DNA from: Laceyella sediminis
GTDB lineage: Bacteria > Bacillota > Bacilli > Thermoactinomycetales > Thermoactinomycetaceae
Assembly (NCBI RefSeq): GCF_003003125.1
Contig: NZ_PVTZ01000010.1
Coordinates: forward strand, 62,001 to 126,000
DNA: 64,000 nt
Reading direction: 5' to 3'
Notes under the pieces: model-generated
The model's input: the letters and a program-made list of their open reading frames with translations, nothing else
Databases searched by the model: none
Told to the model about the DNA's origin: nothing
Shown: positions 53,980 to 62,057 of the stretch, piece after piece
Layout of the letters: each line of letters starts with the position of its first letter
How positions within the stretch are numbered: the stretch's first letter is position 1
Translations under genes and position numbers: made by a program

Positions 53980-54088
53980 CGTCAAAAAATAAATAAGGCA
54001 TGAGCAAAAAAAGACAGATGGGAGCGCTTGCAAAAGGGAACAAATCCCTTTGGACAAGCTAATCATCCAGCCTTTTTTCACTCATGCC
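53980..54088 (-). terminator. Regulated terminator in the ptsG leader
   Basis: GGCATGAG (54088-54081) pairs with CTCATGCC (54004-53997) over a loop of about 75 bases, which itself holds an AAAGGGA/TTCCCTTT hairpin. The lower stem extends with A/T pairs. TTATTTATTTTTT follows. Its first arm is shared with the antiterminator, so the two exclude each other. Confidence 0.8.
54019..54033 (-). promoter_or_regulatory. Candidate CcpA site (cre) in the ptsG leader
   Basis: TTGCAAGCGCTCCCA on the minus strand fits the cre pattern WTGNAANCGNWNNCW at every defined base. It lies between the antiterminator and the gene, where bound CcpA could block elongation. Confidence 0.45.
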
Positions 54089-54110
54089 TGATCGAATCAG
54101 TAACACGTGA
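54080..54110 (-). promoter_or_regulatory. RAT antiterminator (GlcT binding site) of ptsG
   Basis: The minus-strand sequence GTGTTACTGATTC followed by GATCAGGCATGAG is typical of RAT elements. Read as RNA it forms an internal-loop hairpin that GlcT stabilises when glucose is present. It overlaps the terminator arm by eight bases. Confidence 0.85.
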
Positions 54111-54126
54111 AAACAAGAGCCACAAA

Positions 54127-54168
54127 GCTGTTTCGCACCCTTTTTATTGGGACGGGGATTGAAACAGC
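54127..54168 (-). terminator. Terminator-like hairpin between glcT and ptsG
   Basis: GCTGTTTC (54127-54134) and GAAACAGC (54161-54168) form an 8-bp stem with a 26-base loop. Only TTTG follows on the minus strand, so read-through from glcT into the ptsG leader is possible. Confidence 0.5.
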
Positions 54169-54174
54169 CCTTAT

Positions 54175-55014
54175 TCAGTTGCTGATAATTCGCTGCAAAT
54201 GTAATGTCAGGTAACTCACTTCAGCTAAGGGAACCGCTTTCTTCAATTCCCTCTCCATTACTTTTGACAGCTTCCAAGCTATATCATAACACATCGGATA
54301 TTGTGAACGCAACAATTCTGTGAACCCTTCCGGTTCGGTAATATCTTCCTCTGCCACAGTGCGCTCGATGGCAAAGCGCAGATGGGTAACCAAGCGCAAG
54401 TAGGAGATGCTTTTGCGATCCACTTCTTTGTTTAGTGCCGTTTCAACCATGCGGATAAGCCGGAGGATCAGGCGCGAATACTGGTGGATCTCTGACAGGC
54501 GCCTGCGGGTCAAAGCGCTGTGAATGTGCATGGCGATGAAGCCCGCTTCCGCTTCTGGCAAACGAATTCCCATCTTCATTTCGATCATGTCGACAATCTC
54601 TTCTGCCACTTCATATTCCCGTTCGTACAGCGCGCGGGTTTCAACCAAAAACGGATTAGTGAACGCAATCCCTTGCTCCAATCGTTTGATAGCAAAACCG
54701 ATATGATCCATCAGCGCCGTATGAATATGTTCATTTAGGGGTGTCTGAAACCGCTTATGAATATGAAGAACCACATCATTCATCACCTCAACTAACCGCT
54801 CATCCACTTGCGATAACAGCTGTTTGTATTGTTCTTGCTCTTTTTTGTCTTGCAGAACAAAACATTTTTCCACGGTTTCCTCTTGGATCAGTTCGCCCAC
54901 TTTTTTTTGGAACCCGATGCCCTTGCCAATCAAGACCACTTCCCGCAACGCTGGATGCACCGCGATGACAACATTATTATTGAGGACCTTTTTGATGCGA
55001 AATGGCTCACTCAT
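54175..55014 (-). CDS. glcT: Transcription antiterminator GlcT
   Basis: The 279-residue BglG-family protein has an N-terminal RNA-binding domain (1-60, IKKVLNNNVVIAVHP, EVVLIGKGIGFQKK) and two PTS regulation domains with their conserved histidines (LNEHIHTALMDHIGFAI, EAGFIAMHIHSAL, LVTHLRFAIERT). It binds the RAT element of adjacent ptsG. I use the ATG at 55014 behind AGAGAGGT; upstream frame to 55059 is probably leader. Confidence 0.93.
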   Translation of the reverse strand: MSEPFRIKKVLNNNVVIAVHPALREVVLIGKGIGFQKKVGELIQEETVEKCFVLQDKKEQEQYKQLLSQVDERLVEVMNDVVLHIHKRFQTPLNEHIHTALMDHIGFAIKRLEQGIAFTNPFLVETRALYEREYEVAEEIVDMIEMKMGIRLPEAEAGFIAMHIHSALTRRRLSEIHQYSRLILRLIRMVETALNKEVDRKSISYLRLVTHLRFAIERTVAEEDITEPEGFTELLRSQYPMCYDIAWKLSKVMERELKKAVPLAEVSYLTLHLQRIISN

Positions 55015-55253
55015 GTTTGCTTCGACCTCTCTCTCAAGCACTGATCCGATAACAAGCAATATACGATAAAAAGCCGTGAGAAATCAATCCCGAATTATTG
55101 GTCTGGACATGTGCTGGCAATCGTTTTATTTACATTTGAAATGGATACCTCCCATTTCAAGCATCACAACCGCCCTTATACGGCGACACCCCTCAGCGGG
55201 CGTGGTTTCTCGCTTGCAGTCTCATAATCTTTGAAATCCCTCCCTGAATCTTT
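55015..55253. other. Intergenic stretch upstream of glcT
   Basis: No gene is supported. It holds a perfect 9-bp inverted repeat, TTGAAATGG at 55136-55144 with CCATTTCAA at 55152-55160, and a looser GCCC/GGGC region near 55172-55201. The repeat lies about 120 bases before glcT. Confidence 0.5.
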
Positions 55254-55293
55254 AGATAAAACAGGTCATGCAAAATGTTAGCATGACCTGTTT
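55254..55293 (-). terminator. Terminator of the dienoyl-CoA reductase-like gene
   Basis: A 13-bp perfect stem (AAACAGGTCATGC, 55259-55271, with 55281-55293) with a nine-base loop is followed by TATC on the minus strand; the T-run is within the arm. Confidence 0.8.
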
Positions 55294-55393
55294 CCCTTCA
55301 AATATAAGCGGTCTAAGCACTGTTTAATGTGTGTCTCCACTTCTTGATCAATATGACGTTTGGGGCACTTTCCCCCACACAGACATCTGTGTC

Positions 55394-56158
55394 TTATAAA
55401 AAACGGCTTCCATTCATCCACATGCCGCCATCCATGGTGATGCAGTCCCCGTTGATATAACTAGCTTCGTCCGACAACAAGAACTTAGCCAGTGCAGCGA
55501 TCTCTTCGGGCTTCCCGAATCGTTGCAATGGCACCGCACGTCTAACAGCCTCATACGCACGCTCATCGGCGATCAATTTTTCTACACCGCCTGTGTTTTC
55601 AATCGGTCCGGGGGCGATGCAATTGATGCGGATCCCTTTGCTTCCCCATTCCACTGCAAGCGTCTGGCTCATCGCCAATACCCCCGCTTTGGCTGCGGCG
55701 GAGTGGACAACCCCAGCTGCTCCGGTCCAAGCGTAAGTGGCAACAATATTGACAATGGAGCCCGCTTGCCCATTGGCGATCCAATCTTTTGCCACCGTTT
55801 GCGTGAAAAACCACGTACCATGCAGGACAATGTCAACGACTGATTTCCAACCATTGGGAGACAATTTCTCTGCCGGAACCACAAAGTTGCCCGCTGCATT
55901 GTTGACTAAATAATCCACCCGACCAAATACTTCTTTCGCCTTTTGCACTGTGGCCTCTACTTGATCCAACTGCCGCACATCCATCGGAACCGCCAACACT
56001 TGTCCTGAAAACGTTTCCATTTCTTGGCGTGCCGCCTCCAGGCGCTCTTCATTGCGCGCGGTGATTACGACGTTCGCTCCTTCTTGACACAGACGAGCGG
56101 CAATCGCTTTGCCCATTCCATTGCTGCCACCTGTGACAATCGCTGTTTTCCCTTTCAT
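55394..56158 (-). CDS. fadH: SDR oxidoreductase, 2,4-dienoyl-CoA reductase-like
   Basis: The 254-residue protein has VTGGSNGMGKAIAARL, NNAAGNFVVPAEKLSPNGW, and the proline/glycine-rich end MDGGMWMNG. The NAAGNF segment is typical of peroxisomal-type 2,4-dienoyl-CoA reductases (YkuF/FadH in Bacillus). The tyrosine of YxxxK is replaced: the segment reads VVHSAAAKAGV, so the catalytic Tyr is absent, as in that subfamily. It probably helps degrade unsaturated fatty acids. Confidence 0.82.
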   Translation of the reverse strand: MKGKTAIVTGGSNGMGKAIAARLCQEGANVVITARNEERLEAARQEMETFSGQVLAVPMDVRQLDQVEATVQKAKEVFGRVDYLVNNAAGNFVVPAEKLSPNGWKSVVDIVLHGTWFFTQTVAKDWIANGQAGSIVNIVATYAWTGAAGVVHSAAAKAGVLAMSQTLAVEWGSKGIRINCIAPGPIENTGGVEKLIADERAYEAVRRAVPLQRFGKPEEIAALAKFLLSDEASYINGDCITMDGGMWMNGSRFL

Positions 56159-56273
56159 ATCGACACGCTCCTTTTATATTGATTGAATACTCATTCATTA
56201 TTTTATAATAAAACGAATTCGCTAACATCATTTAATTAAAAAAACTCTTCACTATTTATAAGTGAAGAGTGAA

Positions 56274-56810
56274 TCATTGATATAGAAAAACGCCTACCAC
56301 ACCAGACAGAGCCATCACCATGACCGGATGGAGTTTAAACCGCACCAAGGCCAAAAGCGCGCACAGGCTGATCACAATCAGGCTGATGGTATGCCCGTCC
56401 CATTGTCCGACGAACATGCTACCACCCGCAAACCGAATCGCCGCATACACGCTCAGGCCGATGATGATGGGCTTCAATCCATACAATACCGACTTGTACA
56501 ACGGGTGTTTGTGCATACGAAAGATTAACGCTGTAACCAACATCACCAAAATCAACGAGGGCAACACCATGCCTAGCAAGGCAACGATCGCACCAAGCAC
56601 TCCTCCCACATGATAGCCGACAAACACCGCGCTGTTCATCGCTAGAGAGCCAGGTGCCATCCCTGCCAACACGATCATCTCTGAAAAATCCCCGGTGCCC
56701 ATCCAACCATGAAGCCCGACTTCATGTTCAATTACTGGAATCATGGCGTATCCCCCGCCAAACGAAAACAAGCCGATCTTAAAAAAAGTGACGAACAACT
56801 CGATGAGCAT
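56274..56810 (-). CDS. Chromate transporter family protein, half 2
   Basis: The 178-residue membrane protein has about five helices and the ChrA motif FFKIGLFSFGGGYAMIPVIE, with MAPGSLAMNSAVFVGY. It is one of a pair of short ChrA homologues (YwrA/YwrB type) that replace a single long ChrA. It follows its partner by 18 bases. Chromate or sulfate-like anion export is inferred from the family. Confidence 0.88.
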   Translation of the reverse strand: MLIELFVTFFKIGLFSFGGGYAMIPVIEHEVGLHGWMGTGDFSEMIVLAGMAPGSLAMNSAVFVGYHVGGVLGAIVALLGMVLPSLILVMLVTALIFRMHKHPLYKSVLYGLKPIIIGLSVYAAIRFAGGSMFVGQWDGHTISLIVISLCALLALVRFKLHPVMVMALSGVVGVFLYQ

Positions 56811-56828
56811 GCCGAAATCCCCTTCCCA

Positions 56829-57407
56829 TTACTCGCTCTCACTCTGCCTAAGCGCCGCCAGCACCCGTTTCCCACTGGCAAAACCCATCCCAGTCAGTGC
56901 CCCTGCCACCATCACAAGCAAGGGATGAACATGTAAAAAGAGCAATCCAACGACCGCTCCTCCCATGATAACCCAAGTCCACTTGTCACAAAGCGCCGAC
57001 TTGCCCATACGAATCGCCGCGTAGACGATCAAGGCGACAACGGCTGCCTTCACACCTTCCAGTGCACCATTTACCCAATTCCAAGTGTGAATGTGATAAA
57101 ACCCGAGACACATCAACAACACAATCGCAAACGCAGGCAACACGATGCCCACCGTCGCCCACAACACCCCCACCATGCCCGCCAGCCGATAGCCGATCAC
57201 CATGGCGACATTCACCGCAATGGCCCCCGGGATCGACTGGGCAATGGCGGTCGCTTCTCCAAACTCCCGCTCATCCATCCACTGGCGTCTGTGAAGGATC
57301 TCTTTTTCAATCAACGGCAACACAGCAAAGCCCCCGCCAAAAGTGACGGGGCTGACTTTGCAAAAAGAAAGAAAGAGTTGCCACCATTTTCCCCTACCCT
57401 GCTTCAT
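56829..57407 (-). CDS. Chromate transporter family protein, half 1
   Basis: The 192-residue protein has the ChrA motif FCKVSPVTFGGGFAVLPLIE and AIAQSIPGAIAVNVAMVIGY, with about five helices. With the next gene it forms a two-gene split chromate transporter. A weak AAAGGGAGAA precedes the ATG. Confidence 0.88.
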   Translation of the reverse strand: MKQGRGKWWQLFLSFCKVSPVTFGGGFAVLPLIEKEILHRRQWMDEREFGEATAIAQSIPGAIAVNVAMVIGYRLAGMVGVLWATVGIVLPAFAIVLLMCLGFYHIHTWNWVNGALEGVKAAVVALIVYAAIRMGKSALCDKWTWVIMGGAVVGLLFLHVHPLLVMVAGALTGMGFASGKRVLAALRQSESE

Positions 57408-57663
57408 GGGTTTCTCCCTTTCCCCAACATTTCCTTTTAGTCATTGTACAACATTCGCAACCGCAATGGTATAAAATTTCATTGATCCTCCCTAAAAAAA
57501 CCTACCTCCCTCCCCTATTAAACCCAAGAAAAAAGGTAGGATTAAATGGAATTAGCAACTCAAAACTCGCCGTTTTTCTTGCATCGTTTTACGCAGGTGT
57601 CTACCATACCAAGCCAACCCCATTTTTAAATATGGATATTTTTTTATCAATTTTATTAACACC
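57408..57663. other. Intergenic stretch between the chromate transporter and gcvPB
   Basis: No gene is supported. The sequence is AT-rich with an inverted CCTACCTC/GGTAGG pair near 57500-57540. It should contain the promoter of the chromate genes, but I cannot locate clear boxes. Confidence 0.5.
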
Positions 57664-57702
57664 CATAAAAAAAGCGGATGGGAACCCTTGCCCATCCGCT
57701 TT
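57664..57702 (-). terminator. Terminator of the gcv operon
   Basis: A 12-bp perfect stem (57671-57682 with 57691-57702) is followed by TTTTTTT on the minus strand, 17 bases past the gcvPB stop. Confidence 0.93.
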
Positions 57703-57718
57703 TAAACCATTCACGTTT

Positions 57719-59179
57719 TTAATCTTGCTTGTACCAGCGCAACACCGGTTTGCGGGCCGCAGTCACTTCGTCCAAGCGATTAACCACAGTATGGTGCGGC
57801 GCCTCCTGAACCAGTTCTGGCGTTTCTTCTGCTTCTTTCGCGATTTGGATCATGGTGTCGATGAAGCGATCCAGCGTTTCTTTGGATTCGGTCTCAGTCG
57901 GTTCGATCATCAGACACTCCTCCACAATCAGCGGGAAGTAGATTGTTGGCGGGTGGAATCCAAAGTCAAGCAAGCGCTTGGCGATATCCAGCGTCCGAAC
58001 GCCCAACTTCTTCTGTCTTTTGCCCGACAACACAAACTCATGCTTGCAATGCTGCTTGAACGGCAGATCATAATACGGCTCCAACCGGCGCATCATGTAA
58101 TTGGCGTTCATCACAGCGTTTTCGGACACTTGCCGCAACCCCTCAGGCCCCATGGTGCGAATATACGCATACGCGCGAACCAAGATGCCGAAGTTTCCGT
58201 AATACCCTTTGATGCGGCCAATTGATTGTGGCAGGTCGTAATCGAAGTAGTAGCTACCATCCTCAGCCTTGGCCACCATCGGCTTCGGCAAAAACGGCAA
58301 CAGCTCTTTTTTCACGCCAACCGGTCCAGCTCCTGGGCCGCCTCCACCGTGCGGGGTGGTAAACGTTTTATGCAGATTTAAGTGAACGACGTCAAATCCC
58401 ATGTCTCCCGGACGGGCGATTCCCAAAATAGCATTGGCGTTGGCTCCATCATAGTACAGCAGTCCGCCCGCTTCGTGAACCAAGTCCGCGATCACGTTGA
58501 TCTCTTCTTCAAACAAGCCCAAGGTATTTGGGTTGGTCAACATTAACGCGGCCGTATCGTCACCCAACACCTTTTTCAATTCCTCTACATCCACCAAGCC
58601 TTTCTCATTGGAGGGGATGGTGATGGTTTTAAAACCTGCCACCGTCGCACTCGCCGGGTTCGTTCCATGCGCCGAATCAGGCACAATAACTTTGTCGCGC
58701 TTAGACTCCCCGCGGGACTCATGATATGCGCGTATCATCATCAACCCGGTCCATTCCCCTTGTGCACCCGCCGCGGATTGCAACGTCACCGCATCCATGC
58801 CTGTGATTTCGGCCAAATCCCGTTGCAATTCGTACAACAATTCCAGCGCCCCTTGCACCGTCTCTTCCGCTTGATACGGATGAATCTTGGCAAACCCAGG
58901 GAAACGGGCCACATCTTCATGCACTTTGGGATTGTATTTCATCGTGCAGGAACCCAACGGATAAAATCCATTGTCTACCCCATGGTTGCGACGGGATAAC
59001 TCCGTGTAATGGCGCATCAAGTCCAATTCGGACACCTCGGGCAACTCCGCCGGTGTTTCCCGCATCAGTTCCGGCGGCAAAAAATCCCCTTCTGGCACAT
59101 CCGATTCTGGTAAGCTGTATGCTACACGTCCTGGCTGGCTCATTTCGAAAATGAGTGCTTTTTCTTCGGTTGTTTTCAT
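57719..59179 (-). CDS. gcvPB: Glycine dehydrogenase (decarboxylating) subunit 2
   Basis: The 486-residue P-protein half carries the PLP lysine in [15 protein letters not shown] and the [24 protein letters not shown] and CTMKYNP segments. With GcvPA it decarboxylates glycine and passes the aminomethyl group to lipoylated GcvH. Its ATG overlaps the gcvPA stop as TGATG, so translation is coupled. GGAGGG lies nine bases upstream. Confidence 0.97.
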   Translation of the reverse strand: MKTTEEKALIFEMSQPGRVAYSLPESDVPEGDFLPPELMRETPAELPEVSELDLMRHYTELSRRNHGVDNGFYPLGSCTMKYNPKVHEDVARFPGFAKIHPYQAEETVQGALELLYELQRDLAEITGMDAVTLQSAAGAQGEWTGLMMIRAYHESRGESKRDKVIVPDSAHGTNPASATVAGFKTITIPSNEKGLVDVEELKKVLGDDTAALMLTNPNTLGLFEEEINVIADLVHEAGGLLYYDGANANAILGIARPGDMGFDVVHLNLHKTFTTPHGGGGPGAGPVGVKKELLPFLPKPMVAKAEDGSYYFDYDLPQSIGRIKGYYGNFGILVRAYAYIRTMGPEGLRQVSENAVMNANYMMRRLEPYYDLPFKQHCKHEFVLSGKRQKKLGVRTLDIAKRLLDFGFHPPTIYFPLIVEECLMIEPTETESKETLDRFIDTMIQIAKEAEETPELVQEAPHHTVVNRLDEVTAARKPVLRWYKQD

Positions 59180-60525
59180 CACAGCAGACCCTCCAAACCA
59201 TTCGCCAACATGTCAATTTCTTCTTTCGTCCGCACTTCCGTCACCGCAATCAGCATATGGTTGGCCAGCTCCGGATAATCACGTCCCAGATCGTAGCCGC
59301 CGATGATGCCTTGTTCCAACAGCTTGCGATTTACTTCGCTTACGGGATGAGGCAATTTGACCACAAACTCGTTGAAAAACGGCTGGCTGAATGCGATCTC
59401 AATCCCTTCCACCTGACTGAGTCTCTCTTTGGCATAATGCGCTTTTTGCAGATTGAGGCGCGCCACGTCTTGCATCCCTTGTTTCCCCAGCGCTGACATG
59501 TAAACTGATGCTGCTAGGGCCAACAGTGCTTGGTTGGAGCAGATGTTTGATGTCGCTTTGTCGCGACGGATGTGTTGTTCACGCGCTTGCAAAGTAAGCA
59601 CAAACCCGCGCTTTCCGTTTTCATCGACCGTCTGTCCGACGATCCGGCCCGGAATGCGGCGCATCAGCGCTTTGGTCGTCGCAAAATAGCCGCAGTGCGG
59701 TCCCCCGAAGGACGGTGCGATCCCTAATGGCTGCGCATCGCCAACTACAATGTCGGCGCCGTATTGCCCCGGCGGCTTCAACAGTCCGAGCGACAAAGGA
59801 TTGGCGCTGACGATGAACAGGCCTTTGTGAGCGTGGGCGATGCGCTCTACTTGCGCCAAATCTTCAATATTCCCGAAGAAGTTGGGTGATTGCACAATCA
59901 CCGCCGCCGTCTCTTCATCCGCCTCAGCAGAGAGCGCCGCCAAGTCAGTTACGCCATCTTGATGCGGCACTTCGACAACTTGCAGACCCAACCCCTTGGC
60001 ACTGGTCAACAGAATTTGCCGCGCCTCGGGATGCACGGTTTGCGAAATGACGATTTTCCGTTTGCGGGAAGTGGCCGCGGCCATGCTCGCTGCTTCCGAG
60101 AGCGCCGTATGGCCATCGTACATGGACGAGTTCGCCACATCCATACCTGTCAATTCGCAGATCATGGTTTGAAACTCAAAAATGGCTTGCAATTCCCCTT
60201 GGCTGATTTCAGGTTGATACGGGGTGTACGCGGTGTAAAATTCCGAGCGCGATACGACATGCCCGACCACGCTTGGGATGTGATGTTCATACACGCCTGC
60301 CCCCAAAAACGAAACTGCCTGATCCATTGAAGTGTTGCGTCCAGCCATACGATTCATGTGCTTCACCAATGTTAGTTCGCTCATTGGCGCTGGCAGGTTC
60401 ATTTTCCCTTTAAAGCGCACACTTTCAGGGATTTCGGCAAACAATTCATCAACAGACTCTACGCCAATCGTATCCAGCATTTGCTTTCGATCTTGCTCCG
60501 TCTGCGGCAAATAGCGAAATTTCAT
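59179..60525 (-). CDS. gcvPA: Glycine dehydrogenase (decarboxylating) subunit 1
   Basis: The 448-residue P-protein half starts [17 protein letters not shown] and has [35 protein letters not shown] and [16 protein letters not shown] use the ATG at 60525, nine bases behind GGGGGAG, which gives the standard length; the frame reaching 60567 overlaps gcvT. It forms a heterotetramer with GcvPB. Confidence 0.97.
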   Translation of the reverse strand: MKFRYLPQTEQDRKQMLDTIGVESVDELFAEIPESVRFKGKMNLPAPMSELTLVKHMNRMAGRNTSMDQAVSFLGAGVYEHHIPSVVGHVVSRSEFYTAYTPYQPEISQGELQAIFEFQTMICELTGMDVANSSMYDGHTALSEAASMAAATSRKRKIVISQTVHPEARQILLTSAKGLGLQVVEVPHQDGVTDLAALSAEADEETAAVIVQSPNFFGNIEDLAQVERIAHAHKGLFIVSANPLSLGLLKPPGQYGADIVVGDAQPLGIAPSFGGPHCGYFATTKALMRRIPGRIVGQTVDENGKRGFVLTLQAREQHIRRDKATSNICSNQALLALAASVYMSALGKQGMQDVARLNLQKAHYAKERLSQVEGIEIAFSQPFFNEFVVKLPHPVSEVNRKLLEQGIIGGYDLGRDYPELANHMLIAVTEVRTKEEIDMLANGLEGLL

Positions 60526-60563
60526 CTTCAGTTCTCCCCCTACCATCTTCAGCTGTACGGCGC

Positions 60564-61658
60564 TCACTTCGGCCGTTTATAGAAAGGCACTTTCACCACG
60601 CGCGCTTTTAAGCGTTTGCCGCGAATCTCCACTTCGACCACTTGATCCAAGTCAGTGAACTCTGTCTTCAGAAGAGCCAAACCGACATTCTTCTTCAAAG
60701 TGGGAGATTGCGTTCCGGTGGTCACTTCACCGATCCGTTCTTCGCCTACGTAGACCGGATAGTGGCTACGCGGAATTCCGCGGTCGATCATTTCGATGCC
60801 GACCAGCTTGCGGGCAAGCCCCAATTCTTTTTGTTTCGCCAACGCATCGCGGCCAATGAAGTCCCCTTTATCCAACTTGACAGCAAATCCTAGACCTGCT
60901 TCAAGCGGTGAAATCTCCGGCGACAATTCCTGGCCGTACAAAGGGAGGCGCGCTTCAAAGCGGAGGGTGTCCCGAGCTCCTAAACCGCACGGCAATACGC
61001 CCTGCTCCTTGCCGGCGGCAAGAATCTCCCGCCACAACTTGGGCGCTTCGGCACGTGCGAAATACAGCTCAAACCCATCTTCCCCCGTATATCCTGTCCG
61101 GGATACCAACGTGGGAACACCAGCGATGTTCACATTTTGCTTGAATTTGAAAAATTTGATTTCCGACAAATCGGTCTCCGTCAGTGTTTGCAGGACGCTC
61201 TCCGCCAACGGGCCTTGTAAAGCGAGTTGCGCGATGTCATCCGAAATGTTCTCGATGGTAACTTCGTCTGTTTGGTGCTCTTTCATCCAAGCAACATCTT
61301 TGTCGATGTTGGATGCGTTGATGACAAGCAGATACTCATTCTCTCCGGTGCGGTACACAAGCAAGTCATCAACTGTGCCTCCATCGGGATAGCACATGAT
61401 CGCGTATTGCGCATCCCCGATTTGCAACCGACTGGCGTCATTCGTGGTTATCTTTTGGATAAAGGGGAGCGCGCCAGAACCGCTGATCCGCACTTCGCCC
61501 ATATGGGACACATCAAACAGGCCTGCTTTTGTTCTAACCGCCTCATGTTCTTGCTTGATGCCGACAAATTGCACCGGCATTTCCCATCCGCCAAAAGGAA
61601 CCATTTTTGCCTCCGTGCGGTACGTCTCATAAAGCGGCGTTCGTTTCAACTCAGACAT
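60564..61658 (-). CDS. gcvT: Aminomethyltransferase (glycine cleavage T protein)
   Basis: The 364-residue folate enzyme transfers the methylene group from GcvH to tetrahydrofolate. It begins [10 protein letters not shown] and has [11 protein letters not shown], the [14 protein letters not shown] motif, and [14 protein letters not shown]. The C-terminal barrel contains the [18 protein letters not shown] segment. The ATG at 61658 follows GAGGTGG by five bases. It is first in the operon under a tandem glycine riboswitch. Confidence 0.97.
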   Translation of the reverse strand: MSELKRTPLYETYRTEAKMVPFGGWEMPVQFVGIKQEHEAVRTKAGLFDVSHMGEVRISGSGALPFIQKITTNDASRLQIGDAQYAIMCYPDGGTVDDLLVYRTGENEYLLVINASNIDKDVAWMKEHQTDEVTIENISDDIAQLALQGPLAESVLQTLTETDLSEIKFFKFKQNVNIAGVPTLVSRTGYTGEDGFELYFARAEAPKLWREILAAGKEQGVLPCGLGARDTLRFEARLPLYGQELSPEISPLEAGLGFAVKLDKGDFIGRDALAKQKELGLARKLVGIEMIDRGIPRSHYPVYVGEERIGEVTTGTQSPTLKKNVGLALLKTEFTDLDQVVEVEIRGKRLKARVVKVPFYKRPK

Positions 61659-61687
61659 CTGTTCCACCTCGCGTTCTTCAACAAATA

Positions 61688-61737
61688 TAAAAAAGACAGA
61701 AACGTCCCTTGATGAAGTTGCATCGGGATTTCTCTGT
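61688..61737 (-). terminator. Expression-platform terminator of the glycine riboswitch
   Basis: GACAGA with TCTGTC (61732-61737 and 61695-61700), together with TCCC/GGGA inside, is followed by TTTTTT on the minus strand. It lies between the second aptamer and gcvT and begins at the last bases of that aptamer, so glycine binding can prevent its formation. Confidence 0.85.
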
Positions 61738-61915
61738 CCTGATTACCTGAGAGTTGCTCCATTCCGTCGGATGGAGTTGCCCCGTTGGTGGCCCGCGAAA
61801 AAACCGGGCTCTCTCCAGAGTGGCGTCCAGCGGGCCTCCTTTTGCCTGAGAGATTCACCTGTGACTGGCTTGCTCCTTCGGCGCCATGCCAATGGCATGG
61901 TCTCTCCTCCCGCAT
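61738..61915 (-). promoter_or_regulatory. Tandem glycine riboswitch
   Basis: Two aptamers read towards gcvT. The first begins GCGGGAGGAGAGACC (61913-61899), contains GGCGCCGAAGGAGCAAGCC and ends with CTCTCAGGCAAAAGGA before CCCGC. The second begins CTCTGGAGAGAGCCCG, contains ACCAACGGGGCAACTCC, and ends with CAACTCTCAGGTAATCAGGA. Both match the gcvT RNA pattern. Glycine binding turns on the cleavage operon. Confidence 0.95.
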
Positions 61916-62057
61916 TCAACCGCCGAACAATATGAACTTATCACAACCACATTGTGCCACATTTCCCGATGAATTTCGATACCTTTGACCAAAAAAGTTC
62001 GTTTTTTCTCCAGACACATGATTTTCCTCATTTTAACCCATACTGTAATGGGAACTC

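Noticed and set aside
57482-58225. Plus-strand open frame of 247 codons opposite gcvPB
   Set aside because: It is antisense to a well-supported gene and contains no recognisable domain.
61930-61960. Sigma-54-like TGGCAC upstream of the glycine riboswitch
   Set aside because: The -12 TTGCA element is absent at the required spacing.
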